The position numbers were made by a program, and so were the translations under genes. The notes below the pieces were generated by a model that saw nothing but the letters and a program-made list of their open reading frames with translations, did not search any database and had not been told where the DNA came from. Below are positions 35,015 to 46,015 of a DNA stretch of 64,000 bases, one piece after another. Position 1 is the first letter of the stretch, and every line of letters starts with the position of its first letter. Origin of the DNA: Providencia rettgeri (lineage in GTDB: Bacteria > Pseudomonadota > Gammaproteobacteria > Enterobacterales > Enterobacteriaceae); contig NZ_CP096258.1 in assembly GCF_023205015.1 (NCBI RefSeq), positions 2,232,001 to 2,296,000 on the forward strand, read 5' to 3'.

Positions 35015-36169
35015 ATGATTTCCACTCATTACTTGCTGCTTTTATCCGCAGTAGCGGTATACCTTGTTGGTACCGCAGAATTTATGTTGTCGGCTATTAT
35101 ATCGCCGTTAGCGACTGTGTTTAATGTTCGACCTGAACAAATTACTTGGTTGATATCAGCTTATGCTTTGTCCTATACCTTGGCTGCTCCTATTATTGGT
35201 TTTTTATCGGATAGAATCGATAGGCGTAAAATTGTGCTCATAGCTCTTTTGTTATTATCACTCGACAGTTTAGCCATCATTTTCTCACCTAATTTATTGA
35301 TTGCTCTAGTTTTAAGGGGATTCGGTGGATTGGCATCAGCAGCGCTTGTCCCAGTTATTTTTGCCCTTATTGCTGATGCAGTTAGTGAAAGAAAGCAAGC
35401 TGCAGCAATGGGAAGCATTATGATGGGAATGACGGTAGGTATTATTACGGGGCCTATTGTTGCTGGAATATTAGTTCAATATTTTGCTTGGTATGCCCCA
35501 TTTGTATATACCGCTGTAGGATGCTTATTGGTATTTATCATAGCGTTATTTACACTACCGCACTCTCAAAAAACGATCGGAAGAAAATTATCGTTTAAAG
35601 CGATTAAGCACGTAGGTATTGTCAGGTTCATATTAGCTAAAGGCATATGGAATGGCGTGTCGGTTTGCATGTTTTTGCTTGCTGGTGAAATATTAAGGCA
35701 ACGATCTCACTTAGAAAGTGTAGAGGTTGGTAGCTTAATGGGACTATTTGGGATTGGACTATTATGTGGTAATGGTTTAGTTACAAAAATTGAAAAACTT
35801 AAAATATCAAATAATGCAAAACTCGTGGTTATTATTTTAATAATTATGGTAACGATTATCTTATTTCTCAGTGGGTGGCTTCCGTTAATTGGTCATGGAT
35901 TATGTTTAGCTGTTTTAGGGGGGATGTTGGGTCTGGCATCACCGATAAGTACAGCAATGTTAGCAAGAAAAAGTGCAGAGAATAAAGGTTTTATTCTGTC
36001 TATATCCGAGAGTGTTAACAACTTGGTTCTACTATCTGCATTACCGATATTTTCTTTGTTTTTTTCAAAAGGTCTAATGGTTACTTCTGTAATCATAATT
36101 ATTGTATTGTTAAGTACAGCTATTTATTTAGTTTTACCAACAAGAGAGAAAAAAGAGGCTGTAGATTGA
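35015..36169 (+). CDS. MFS transporter (DHA1, AraJ/YdhP-like)
   Basis: A 384-aa inner-membrane protein with twelve hydrophobic segments, MFS motif A in GFLSDRIDRRK, and motif C-like glycines in MTVGIITGPIVAG, which mark drug:proton antiporters. It resembles the sugar/drug efflux branch (AraJ, YdhP). The substrate is unknown. A perfect 8-bp dyad 34 bp upstream may be the site of an unlinked repressor. The Shine-Dalgarno sequence is weak (GAGAAA). Confidence 0.75.
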   Translation: MISTHYLLLLSAVAVYLVGTAEFMLSAIISPLATVFNVRPEQITWLISAYALSYTLAAPIIGFLSDRIDRRKIVLIALLLLSLDSLAIIFSPNLLIALVLRGFGGLASAALVPVIFALIADAVSERKQAAAMGSIMMGMTVGIITGPIVAGILVQYFAWYAPFVYTAVGCLLVFIIALFTLPHSQKTIGRKLSFKAIKHVGIVRFILAKGIWNGVSVCMFLLAGEILRQRSHLESVEVGSLMGLFGIGLLCGNGLVTKIEKLKISNNAKLVVIILIIMVTIILFLSGWLPLIGHGLCLAVLGGMLGLASPISTAMLARKSAENKGFILSISESVNNLVLLSALPIFSLFFSKGLMVTSVIIIIVLLSTAIYLVLPTREKKEAVD

Positions 36170-36174
36170 TTGCT

Positions 36175-36207
36175 TTTCTCCACTAAGATTATTTTTTAGT
36201 GGAGAAA
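36175..36207. terminator. Hairpin between two convergent MFS genes
   Basis: TTTCTCCACTAA and TTAGTGGAGAAA form a perfect 12-bp stem with T and A tracts at its outer ends. It can act on both strands. Confidence 0.65.
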
Positions 36208-36212
36208 AAGTG

Positions 36213-37403
36213 CTATTGAGCAATTAGTATTTGTTTTTTTCTTAAACGCATTCCATTTAACATGGATAGCCAGGCTAAAAACGTAACAAACATAAGAATA
36301 ATGAAAATAAAATAGGGTGGAAGTTCCGTGAGTACAACACCTGTTAACATCGGATTAAATGCACCACCAAGTAGCCCTAGAGATTGAGCTGAAAAATAAC
36401 TGGCCTTCATTCCGTCTGGGGCAATACTATCAATTAACATATATTCTCCAGGGGCATAGATTAACTCACCTAGAGTGAATATAAAGGCGCCAAGAGCCCA
36501 AAGGTATAAATTTTCATGGGAATACATAAAGGTTGCCAATCCTAAAATGAAAAATAGGCTACCTAATGTCATTAATTTTCTTAAATTATCTGGCGTGATC
36601 CGTTTGCCAACCGTATATTGCAAAGTTACTACGACAATCGCATTCACTGGTAAAATAACGCCAATAACCACTTGTGCAAAATCGCTGTTAGCAACGGTAA
36701 TGGCATACTGCGATATCCAAGTCGTAAAAGTACCGAAAACTAATGAGCCTAAGAAAGTGGATAAAATAAACCATGCTAGGACTTGATCTCTTAGCATAGC
36801 GACAGGGTTCCATTTACGGTTCTGTCCTTCTTCTAAAGGTATTGGTTTTATGCTCTGCACAAACCTCTGTATAAAGAATATTGGGAAAGCGGCAGAAATT
36901 GCAGCTAAATAGAATGGTAGGTTAATGCTATACATTAATAACCAAGTACCAATAGGGGGCCCAACGGTCCAGCCAATATTAATGAATGTATAATTTAAGG
37001 AAAATATTTTTGCTTTTAATGCAACCGTAAGGGTATCGGCAAAGTACGCTTTTAGTACCGTTGAGAACACGGAATAAGAGCAATTTATTAGCGAAAAGAA
37101 AATAATGACGAGAATTGCATTATTAACGATAGGTATTGCAATAAACCCACAAATAAAAGCGATAACTGCAGATAACATGCAGCGTTTTTTGTCAACACGA
37201 TCAGCTAGCATGCCAAAGCCCATGCTAAATAAAACACCGACCACCATAGCCATTGACATTGCAACACCGACAATATCAATAGCCATTTTATATTCACGGG
37301 TTAAGTAAATAGCCATAAAGGGTAATGTTGCACCACGGCCAATCGTTAAGAGCAGTGACGATGCAAGTAATGCACTGTTTGATATATTAAATTTAGATAA
37401 CAT
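36213..37403 (-). CDS. ydeE: MFS transporter YdeE
   Basis: A 396-aa inner-membrane protein close to E. coli YdeE (395 aa). The openings are nearly the same (SALLASSLLLTIGRGATLPFM), as are YAPGEYMLIDSIAP and KASYFSAQSLGLLG. YdeE has been linked to dipeptide and arabinose-related efflux. Motif A (GMLADRVDKKR) is intact. It is monocistronic. The 285-bp gap to the yqhD stop holds only the yqhD terminator. Confidence 0.85.
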   Translation of the reverse strand: MLSKFNISNSALLASSLLLTIGRGATLPFMAIYLTREYKMAIDIVGVAMSMAMVVGVLFSMGFGMLADRVDKKRCMLSAVIAFICGFIAIPIVNNAILVIIFFSLINCSYSVFSTVLKAYFADTLTVALKAKIFSLNYTFINIGWTVGPPIGTWLLMYSINLPFYLAAISAAFPIFFIQRFVQSIKPIPLEEGQNRKWNPVAMLRDQVLAWFILSTFLGSLVFGTFTTWISQYAITVANSDFAQVVIGVILPVNAIVVVTLQYTVGKRITPDNLRKLMTLGSLFFILGLATFMYSHENLYLWALGAFIFTLGELIYAPGEYMLIDSIAPDGMKASYFSAQSLGLLGGAFNPMLTGVVLTELPPYFIFIILMFVTFLAWLSMLNGMRLRKKQILIAQ

Positions 37404-37649
37404 GGCCCACTACCTAGCTTATTAATTGTTGTTATATATTTGTTTCGGATTATTTGTAAGCTATAAAATATCTAAAATTACAGTGGTGAGATATGGTGAA
37501 TAATGCTCAAAACTGAAAACGATATTTTGCTAATGCTAATGTACCATTTTCAATTAAATATCTGGGGATATGAAATACAATCAGGCCAATAAAACGTTAT
37601 ATGCTATTGTAATTATCGATGAATTTAGGAGGTCAGATGAAAAACAGGA

Positions 37650-37673
37650 AAAAGGTGCAATTTTGCACCTTTT
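37650..37673 (-). terminator. Terminator of yqhD
   Basis: AAAAGGTGCAA (37650-37660) pairs perfectly with TTGCACCTTTT (37663-37673); the minus strand ends in a T tract. Confidence 0.75.
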
Positions 37674-37688
37674 CGAAGAAGATAAAAA

Positions 37689-38846
37689 TTATAAAGCAGC
37701 CGTATATACGCGACGGCTAACCTCCAAATTAATATCTTGGTGCTCGCCTAATTTTGTCATACTGTGAGCTTCTAAGCTTTTTACTAATGGTTCAACAACA
37801 TCGTGAGTGAGCTGGTAGTCACTAAAGCGTGTGCCTACTTGCATTTTTTCAAAGAATGCTCGGGTTAACTCGATGGATTTTAATGCTTTCTCTTGTTCTG
37901 AACCTGTCGTAATCCCCCAAACTTGTTCGGCATATTGCACTAACTTGGCCTGTTTTTGTGGTAATTTTTCTGTCAGCATGGATGGAAGAACAATGGCAAG
38001 AGTTTGTGCATGATCCAAGCCATATAAGACCGTGATTTCGTGGCCTAACATATGTGTAGACCAGTCTTGTGGCACACCGACACCAATTAAACCATTTAAA
38101 GCTAATGTGGCAGTCCACATTAAATTGGCCCGAAGATCATAATCTTTTGGAGCCTCAAGCGCTTTAGGCCCAATTTCGATTAATGTTTTTAATAAGCCTT
38201 CCGCAAATGCATCTTGTACGTAAGCATTTACTGGATACGTTAAATATTGTTCAATAACATGAACGAAAGCGTCAACGACACCATTACTGATTTGGCGAGC
38301 GGGTAATGTATAGGTTTTTACTGGGTCAAGAATAGAAAATTGAGGGAACACGTGGTCACTCATAAACGCAAGTTTAGAATGTAATTCTTCACGAGTGATC
38401 ACAGAACCTTTGTTCATTTCAGAACCGGTTGCAGGTAATGTTAATACAGTCCCAAAAGGCAGCGCATTTTTTATGGTCGCGCCTTTGTTTGTGACTACTT
38501 CCCATTTATCGCCCGGATAATTTACTGCAGCAGCGACAAATTTAACGCCATCAATGACGGAACCGCCACCAACAGCCAGCAAAAAATCAAAGCCTTCTTT
38601 TTCAACTTTATCGACGGCTTTGATCAAGGTTTCATAACGAGGATTAGCCTCAATCCCACCAAAATGGTCGAATGTCCGAGAGCCTAAAGCTTGTTCAACT
38701 TCGCTTAAGGTTCCTGTTTTTCTTGCACTTTCACCGCCGAATAAAATAAGAACCTTAGCATTTTTAGGGATAACTCGATCAAGTTCGCAGATTTTACCTT
38801 CACCAAAAATGATACGAGTAGGGTTATAAAATTCGAAATTGTTCAT
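37689..38846 (-). CDS. yqhD: NADP-dependent aldehyde reductase YqhD
   Basis: A 385-aa iron-type alcohol dehydrogenase matching E. coli YqhD (387 aa). It reduces toxic aldehydes with NADPH. GGGSVIDGVKF forms the cofactor site. The metal ligands are seen as Asp and His in VVDAFVHVIEQ, and His in DWSTHMLGHEI and GLDHAQTLAI. I chose the ATG at 38846, preceded by AAGG, since the upstream ATG at 38897 adds 17 residues not typical of the family. No yqhC regulator is adjacent. Confidence 0.9.
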   Translation of the reverse strand: MNNFEFYNPTRIIFGEGKICELDRVIPKNAKVLILFGGESARKTGTLSEVEQALGSRTFDHFGGIEANPRYETLIKAVDKVEKEGFDFLLAVGGGSVIDGVKFVAAAVNYPGDKWEVVTNKGATIKNALPFGTVLTLPATGSEMNKGSVITREELHSKLAFMSDHVFPQFSILDPVKTYTLPARQISNGVVDAFVHVIEQYLTYPVNAYVQDAFAEGLLKTLIEIGPKALEAPKDYDLRANLMWTATLALNGLIGVGVPQDWSTHMLGHEITVLYGLDHAQTLAIVLPSMLTEKLPQKQAKLVQYAEQVWGITTGSEQEKALKSIELTRAFFEKMQVGTRFSDYQLTHDVVEPLVKSLEAHSMTKLGEHQDINLEVSRRVYTAAL

Positions 38847-39088
38847 ATGTAACCTTCGTCGAAAGTAGAAACGAACCTCATGATTACATGCATACAATTA
38901 TAAGTAAACATAATATAACTTTAAATAATTAAGAGTTATATATATTTGATTGCTTATATTCCAATGGGAGAATTATATTAACAATATTTAATTGTAGTTA
39001 ATCTTAATTATTATTTTTATATTTTATTGATACAGCAATCTTGTTAATTTGATGATGGATTTTAATTTAACATGGAAAGGAAAATTAG

Positions 39089-42000
39089 ATGATAAATATA
39101 AATAATCAAAAAACGAATGATAACGTAATTGATAAAGATGAAGATTTAATGTTTTTGATGGAACACTTAGATGAAAACCCCTTAGTGGGGGAACAATCCT
39201 CTGAGCTTAAAAATATATCCAATTGGTTTAACCCTATAGATGAATACACAAGACTTAAAACTTCCAAGTATTTAATGAGTAAGCCAATAAATGACTCTAT
39301 ATATGATTATCACGTTTTAATCCAAATAGGCGGTGACGATACAACAGCTAAATCAACGGGGCGGTTATTAGCAAAATTCCCTGATAACTCACTTGTCATA
39401 CAGTTTGATGTTGCAAACGAACAGTGGAAGATACTACATGGTGATTTAAAAACCAAAGTTAATGGGAAAATACGTTGGGCGGTTATTGGTCATGGACAGT
39501 ACAAAGGGCGCAACCAACAAAGTTACTTTGAAGGGTACCAAGCAAATCAACTTATTGCAGGGCTGAAGTACCTTAAAAATCATGTATTAAAAGCATACCC
39601 ACCAAATAAGATTGTCTTAGCTGGCTGCCAATTAGGCCGCGGGGGCGTAAATGAAAATTTTGTCTTCAGAGCAAGTGTCGAGTTAGCTAAACAGGGAATA
39701 TACCTTCCTGTGGTGGGGTATAATCGGCTTATCGGTGTCACGAGTGACAGTAAAAAAATAACGTGGCCATATGATCTCGCAGGGGAAAAACAATCGACTA
39801 AAAATTGGCGGTTAGAAGTTAATATTAACCAAACTGACCAACAAGCCTATATTAATGGTAAGCATGCTAGTTTATATTTTATCGATGAATTAAGACGTGA
39901 TGAGCTAGACGTATGGCAGTTAATAAAAGATGACCACTCTACTTCAATGGATATTTTTAGGGAACCCAATAATGAGTATAAAATCGACATTGATTTGATT
40001 AAGAAAGTGGCTTTTAATCATGATGCATACGCTATTTTTAAAAATAAATTAAACATGAAGAGCATTCTATTTAATAGTGATTTTAGACGTGAGTTACTTC
40101 ATGAATATGAGAGTGTTGGAATATTAGAATCACCATTGTGGTTAATGATTAATAAAAACAATGTGTATATTAACTCGCAGAAAAATAAAGATAATATCAA
40201 AATTATTATTCGCACAGGAAGGGGCGTTGTAGGGAAAAAATATGCGGAAGATCTCCTGAATAGCTCCCCTAATAGCACACTGTTGCTTCAATTAAACCCG
40301 AATACAATGGAGTTTTTCTTAGAACATGGGGACATAGAGCGGTTACTCAAAGTACCCAAACAACAGTGGATATTAATAGATAATCTTCATCCTGAACCTG
40401 GTTATATACAAAACTATGCTAACTCGCTACATGAATTAAAGTTAAGATATGATTTTAAAATCCCAGAAAGTATTTCACTGTATTTAACCGATACAAAATC
40501 ATTATTAACTAAAGATGAGAAGGTGAGTTTTTTTGATGAGTTAACAAGTAAGCTAAAAATAAATGGAGTATATACAAAATTTTTTTTGGAGAGTAATTTT
40601 GAAATAAGGCATAGAATAAGGGCGTTACTTGAGGATATTAGCATAGGTAATTTATTAATAGAAAATATTGACATAAATGAAAATTCTTGTTTAAAAGGTT
40701 TTTTTACATTACAAGATGGAAGTATTGATAAAGATAAATTAAAAGTTGCAGTATATGATCCCATTATCAGTAAAAAAATTAATAAAATATGTGAGGCTGA
40801 GAATGAAAGTGATTTTGCTCAGATGTGGGATTCAATTTTTTCTGACGATAACTCCACGAGGGTTAAGCAGCAGGCTATTGAAGTAAAAGAAATTTTGGAA
40901 TTTTTAAGTCATCAGCCTGAAAAAATACACTACCTAAGTAAGCCGTCTATAAGCCGTTTGTCTGAGTTATTCCCGAGCGGGCAAGGTTTTAATCATTCAG
41001 ATGTTTTAAAATTGGTCCAAGATCCAATAAAGTTAAGGGAATATAACCAATATATTGATGATTTTTTAACTATCTATATAGATATTGAAATATCATTTGC
41101 AGATAAAAAATCATTAAGTGAAGAGTTTAAATTGATATTTGATTTAAACGAAAAAATAAAATCTAATCATGCAGCACTTTCTCAGTTATCATATAAAGAC
41201 GGGCTTGATATTACACTCAACAAATTACCCGTTGAAATAAGTTCCTTTGAAGGGCTCTACTTTTTACATCTTTTTCAGCACAGTAATTTAACTGATGAAC
41301 AACGTTTGCAACTTAAGGACAAGCTGGGGGTCTTAAAAAAGCTAACACGAAAAAATGGATTGGGTAATATTACAAGCAAAGAGCAGGAAGCACTCAATCG
41401 GTTTGATGAAATATATCAATGTAATTCTGATTTATTAGGCACCATTTCTAGTGAAATAAGCGAACAATCTCACATAGTATTATTTGAGAATATGGAGAAT
41501 AACCAAATCATCACGTTTCAAAGTGATGAAGAGATATATACAATCACAAGCTACTCGCGCAATGATAAGTATATTTTGACCTTATCCGATTCGATAGGGA
41601 TCGAGCTGATTATTAGTCATTCAGAATTTAACCAAGCAAAACAACAGTTATTTAATGTTTTTAATGAATATATTAACCAAGAAATAATCAAAGATGATGG
41701 TACTGTATCAACAAGAGGAAATATTGCAGGATTTAAGCATGGAGTAGGTGAAGCCCTGTTTGGTGAAGTGAAATCTATAAATACAAAGAGTGAAGCATAT
41801 CAAAGTATGCAGAAAAACATGATGAGTGAACTGGATACCGTTTTCAGGGGATCTGCAATATCAGTGACTGATGGCCCTGAAGTTATTTTTGGCGAACAGG
41901 TCACATCACTGAAAACACTTAGAGATATCGGGGCTACGATAGATAACGAACCATTAGATTTTAAACATACTCAACTCCCTAATTGGGGGGATAATGTTAA

Positions 42001-42713
42001 ATTTAATCCTGACAAATTAGTATTTCAGTTAACCTTTTTAACTGGGAATGAAAAGGATATTAATTTAATTAAAATGCTCAATAAGATCTTACAAGGGGAT
42101 AAAATAGCAAGACGAATTGGTGCTAATTCAATGATCCAGCCAAGAGCGATACTACAAGAACAACTCCAGATTATTCAAAAATTACAATTTGGTCATCAGG
42201 ATGGAGTAGAGAAAGTCGTGGAAGATTTACGGCGTGTCGGTGTTAAATTACCCGTCTATGCCAGAATGGCTAATTATTTCGGGCAAGGAATTGGTTCTAC
42301 AGGAATATTTTTGACGGTCAATTCGGTTTATCAGTTGATAGATGAATTAGATAATCCTAATTTATCGGAGAAAGAGAGACGAGAAATACAGAAAAATCTT
42401 GATCTGGCCTGTGCAAATGCATTTTTTAATTATGGAGATATGGTTTTACAGCCTATTTTACTCAAGCTTGCTTATAAACAAGCTGGGTCATTTAATGTAT
42501 CATCAAAAATTACAGCTCGTATTACAATCATATTTAATTTAATTGGAATGGGGTTAGATGTATATCAAGCGTGTGAAGCATTTGAACAGCTAGATAAAGT
42601 TACAAATGATAAAGATCGGCAAGATTTAATGGTGAATGGTTCCTTGTCAATTGCCAATATTGTTGTGGGTGGAGTAACCATGGTTGGCATAATCATTGGC
42701 TCATCCGCAATCC
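39089..42713 (+). pseudogene. Large TcdB/MARTX-like toxin gene, 5' part, cut by a transposon
   Basis: This part encodes residues 1-1208 of what was a 2439-aa protein. Residues about 73-240 form a C80 cysteine protease domain; the likely triad is Asp83 (IQIGGDD), His135 (VIGHG) and Cys180 (LAGCQLG). The His-Cys spacing of 45 equals that of TcdB (653/698). Residues about 365-510 look like a second, inactive copy of that fold. From about 1020 on, hydrophobic helices resemble the TcdA/TcdB pore region. No Sec signal is present. AAAGGA precedes the ATG. The frame now runs 26 codons into the transposon end and stops at 42793. The 3' part is at 54065. Confidence 0.8.
42709..42713. repeat. Left copy of the 5-bp target site duplication
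   Basis: AATCC here and at 54060-54064 flank the transposon directly. Five-base duplications are standard for the Tn3 family. Confidence 0.9.
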
Positions 42714-42754
42714 GGGGTTGTGTGCCCATTTCATCGAAAAGTCCAAAGTTTGCT
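42714..42754 (+). repeat. Left terminal inverted repeat of the Tn3-family transposon
   Basis: A 41-bp sequence identical to the complement of 54019-54059. Similarity continues imperfectly for about 27 bp more (TAGCCC, ATATCAAGG, CTACAG shared), longer than the usual 38-bp Tn3 end. Confidence 0.92.
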
Positions 42755-42811
42755 TGTAGCCCTTTGATATCAAGGACTACAGCCGATATATAGTTTAATA
42801 ATATTAATAGA

Positions 42812-45800
42812 CTATGCCGCTAAGCTTAACGACTCTTCTGAAATAAGAGGATCTAAATTCTCCAGTAATCTTTCCAGTACAATATTATCTTTTTTAAGGC
42901 CAAAGGTGTAATTACCGGCCAGCTGTATATGCTGCCATGCGACAGGTGATAACTCAGCTATCATATTCACCGCTTCTTGATTATTTTCACGCGCAAATTT
43001 TTCAATCAAACTGGATAATAATGCAGAATTATAATAAATAATGCAGTTAGCAATGATACGAGCACAATCATTCCATTGTTCTATCTGGTAATCATCGCCA
43101 CCTCTGAATTGATTACCATTAATTGACGCAATTGCACGCCGTAATTGATGGTAAGCCTCACCCCGATTAAGTGCTTGTTGGACAAACTGCCTGAGCATTT
43201 TGTCATCAACATAATCGAGAACGTATAAACACTTAATTATTCGGTCATATTCACGAAGAGCCGCTAAGGTGCGATTGTTTTTCTTACTGTTAGAAAGCTT
43301 AGTAATCACCGTGCTTTGTGTCGTCGTTTTACGGCTTAATGAACAAATTATCCATTGAATATTTTCCCACTCTTCTTGAATGAGTGATAAGTTGAGCGAT
43401 TTTTTAAGTTTCAGGGAAAGGATTTCATCATACTCGATCTCAAACAATTCATTAAAAACGTGTTTAAATTTTGCATATCGCGGGGCAAACTGATACCCAA
43501 AGAGATCAAGGATAGCAAAGTTTACATTGTTAACGCCATGCGTGTCTGTTGCTAATGTTTTGGGCTGAATATGGCTGGTATTATTATAGAGTAAATCGAA
43601 TGCGTGGTGAGCCTCATATTCATTGGCTGAAATCACTTTCGTATTTATTGGTACATGATTTGAAACTAATGTGAGTGCTGATACGCCTTTCCCTTTTCGG
43701 AAATATTTAGCAGAAAAACGGGCTTTAAATGTATTGATTCGGCAACCATGTTTTTGGCCATCAATACTACCAAATGGGGCACTTTCGTTAATCGTATAAT
43801 ATTTGAAAATGGGGAGTTTTGCTAAAGCATCAGCTATCATATCATTAGCTTCACTCGTTGTTTCAGGCCTAATATAACCATCATTGACGGCTCTAAGCAC
43901 ACCGATGGCTCTATCTGATATTGATGACATATGATGAACACCATAGTTTGAGCCATTTCCAAATATGCAAGCGAGTAAATCGCCCTCTTTGGCCTTAGTG
44001 TTTTTCTTTTTTGATGCGATATTTTTAAATGCATCTAAGTAACCCGTTTTTTGATGAACATAGTCCATAATTTCAATGATCCCCATATGTTGGAGCTGGT
44101 TATATATGGGATTATCAATGTCATCTTTCCAGCGTTTATTCGCCAGTTTCCATGTTAACTGATTTGAACGCGGTTGAAGTGTCACGAAATCATTGGCTCC
44201 ATCATGGATATTGCGACCAATTCGCTCCATTTGGTCTCTCAGTTTTTGCGTTAATTCCGAAAGCGTTTGTTGTATCGGTGTATTGAGCCGAGTTAATCCT
44301 GTTTTTTGAATGATGACATGGCTTTTTTTCCACTCGGTGGCTGAAATCAGATCATCGTCTAAACGCTTGTTGCTGGCGCTTTCATTGATGTAAATATTGT
44401 TACTCTCAATCATCCGAGCCACTTTTTGGTATAAATAGTATTCAAATCGTTGAGTATTAACCTGTTCATCTATCAGGATAAAAGGTTTATCGTTTTTTAA
44501 CAGTAACCGCTGATCGACGGTAGAAATGTGCTTATCTTTTTGAAGTTCTGATTTTGCTGTTAATAATTGGGAAGATAGTAGTTGTAATCCTGGTTCGCAC
44601 TCGATATCAATCGCGAGAAAGAGTGACCTCATTGTATTCGCAATTTTTCTGTATTGTGTATCAATGTATAGCCACTCATAATGGGTTTTATCAAAACTAT
44701 TCTTATTAAGATGTTGACTTATTAACTGAATTTCATCTTTAGACATCATTGCAAATGCATTTTGGCGAATATCACCAAATTGCGTATTGTCACTGACGTT
44801 TTCATCAACAAAGAGGTGTAAAATATTACCCGCATGCATTAACTTTTCACGAATAATTTCCAGTTCTTCTGCAATGCGTAACTTAGCTAAAGCACTCGCA
44901 GCTTCCCTTTGCTTTCTCGTCACATATAAAAAAGCTGTTACCAATTTATCATTAGTTTCTTGGTAGCGAAAAAATAGATAACAAACCAGATATAACATGC
45001 CTTGCCATTCGGGAAATCGACGAATTTTATAAATCGATTGATGTTGAATAATCGATGCATAATAGCTTAAATTACCTAATGATAATCCCAATTCACCAAC
45101 AAGACGTTTTACGTCGGGATAAACACTTTTTATGGCATTATGCGTTTCAATTTCACTTGCGAGCTCTGTCGGTGTAAAATCTTTAGCTGCGCCTTGTTGG
45201 CCAGATAGACTATTTAAAACCCCTTTTGTATGCAGTATCTTCTTTAATTTTTTATGTATTATTGGTGGCACGCTATTTGAAAGGATCAACTCGGTACGAT
45301 GCCTCTCATTAGCTAAAACCGTGGTGATCATATTTTGCAAAGTGGAATAACCCACTAATCCAATTCTGTTTTGACCTAAAAAAGCGAGGCATTCATCAAA
45401 AATATATTTGGGGTATGTACAGATTGTTGCGACATCACCCAAACGCTCTATCAAGGCTTGTTTATCTTGTCTTAATAACCGCGAAAAACCCAGTATTTCA
45501 TGCATTTTAGCGATCAATGTTGCTCGAGTACTTTTAGCAATAAAGGGGTATTTCGGCTTTCTATTTGGAAAATGTGTCGCATAAATATAGTCGACATCTT
45601 GTTTAACCTCTCGTAGTTTAAATTGAGCGACAACAGGCTTCGCGCGAAAATAACCAATCAGAAGAATTAAATATATTTTCGTTTCAATTTTTCCCATTTT
45701 AGTGAGGATTTTTTTTATACTCGGATCTAATGAAAAATATTCTTCACGCTCAATTTGATTAAATATTGGACGAGAATAGAGCTCATGAATCTCCTGTTCT

Positions 45801-45838
45801 GTCAAAATTTGAATACGGCCTGATTTAATCTCTTTCAT
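42812..45838 (-). CDS. tnpA: Tn3 family transposase
   Basis: A 1008-aa transposase, the normal length for Tn3 TnpA. The N-terminal DUF4158 region is followed by the DDE core: an Asp in the FGSIDGQKHG segment, an Asp in LATDTHGVNNVNFAILDLFGYQFAPR, and a Glu near YQIEQWNDCARIIANCIIYYNS. It directs replicative transposition from the terminal repeats and leaves cointegrates for TnpR to resolve. It ends about 60 bp from the left repeat and looks intact. It is divergent from tnpR. Confidence 0.93.
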   Translation of the reverse strand: MKEIKSGRIQILTEQEIHELYSRPIFNQIEREEYFSLDPSIKKILTKMGKIETKIYLILLIGYFRAKPVVAQFKLREVKQDVDYIYATHFPNRKPKYPFIAKSTRATLIAKMHEILGFSRLLRQDKQALIERLGDVATICTYPKYIFDECLAFLGQNRIGLVGYSTLQNMITTVLANERHRTELILSNSVPPIIHKKLKKILHTKGVLNSLSGQQGAAKDFTPTELASEIETHNAIKSVYPDVKRLVGELGLSLGNLSYYASIIQHQSIYKIRRFPEWQGMLYLVCYLFFRYQETNDKLVTAFLYVTRKQREAASALAKLRIAEELEIIREKLMHAGNILHLFVDENVSDNTQFGDIRQNAFAMMSKDEIQLISQHLNKNSFDKTHYEWLYIDTQYRKIANTMRSLFLAIDIECEPGLQLLSSQLLTAKSELQKDKHISTVDQRLLLKNDKPFILIDEQVNTQRFEYYLYQKVARMIESNNIYINESASNKRLDDDLISATEWKKSHVIIQKTGLTRLNTPIQQTLSELTQKLRDQMERIGRNIHDGANDFVTLQPRSNQLTWKLANKRWKDDIDNPIYNQLQHMGIIEIMDYVHQKTGYLDAFKNIASKKKNTKAKEGDLLACIFGNGSNYGVHHMSSISDRAIGVLRAVNDGYIRPETTSEANDMIADALAKLPIFKYYTINESAPFGSIDGQKHGCRINTFKARFSAKYFRKGKGVSALTLVSNHVPINTKVISANEYEAHHAFDLLYNNTSHIQPKTLATDTHGVNNVNFAILDLFGYQFAPRYAKFKHVFNELFEIEYDEILSLKLKKSLNLSLIQEEWENIQWIICSLSRKTTTQSTVITKLSNSKKNNRTLAALREYDRIIKCLYVLDYVDDKMLRQFVQQALNRGEAYHQLRRAIASINGNQFRGGDDYQIEQWNDCARIIANCIIYYNSALLSSLIEKFARENNQEAVNMIAELSPVAWQHIQLAGNYTFGLKKDNIVLERLLENLDPLISEESLSLAA

Positions 45839-45884
45839 TGTGGTTATGTTCTATCCTCTAAAAATAAACAACATCATATAATGG

Positions 45885-46015
45885 ACGCGCGCGTAATCGA
45901 TATAAAAGTGCAATTTAAGTCTACCTTAACTTCCACTAAGCAAACTCTAGTGTAGTAAGTATGAAAAATGAATGTATAATGCACTGATATAACAACACCA
46001 ATGTATAATGCACCG
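45885..46015. other. Probable res site and divergent tnpA/tnpR promoters
   Basis: The gap between divergent tnpA and tnpR holds two near-identical 18-bp direct repeats, AATGTATAATGCACTGAT (45971-45988) and AATGTATAATGCACCGAT (46000-46017), 29 bp apart. A weaker relative (ATAAAAGTGCA) lies near 45903. Resolvase sites in Tn3 elements occupy this position and have three subsites. TATAAT inside each repeat could also act as a -10 box, letting TnpR repress both genes. Confidence 0.5.

Noticed and set aside
34818..35018. 66-codon plus-strand frame before the MFS gene
   Set aside because: It has no ribosome site and no family likeness, and its end overlaps the MFS start; the minus strand of the same DNA reads more like protein.
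39089..42793. A complete 1234-aa toxin ending at 42793
   Set aside because: The last 26 codons lie in the transposon end, not in toxin sequence.
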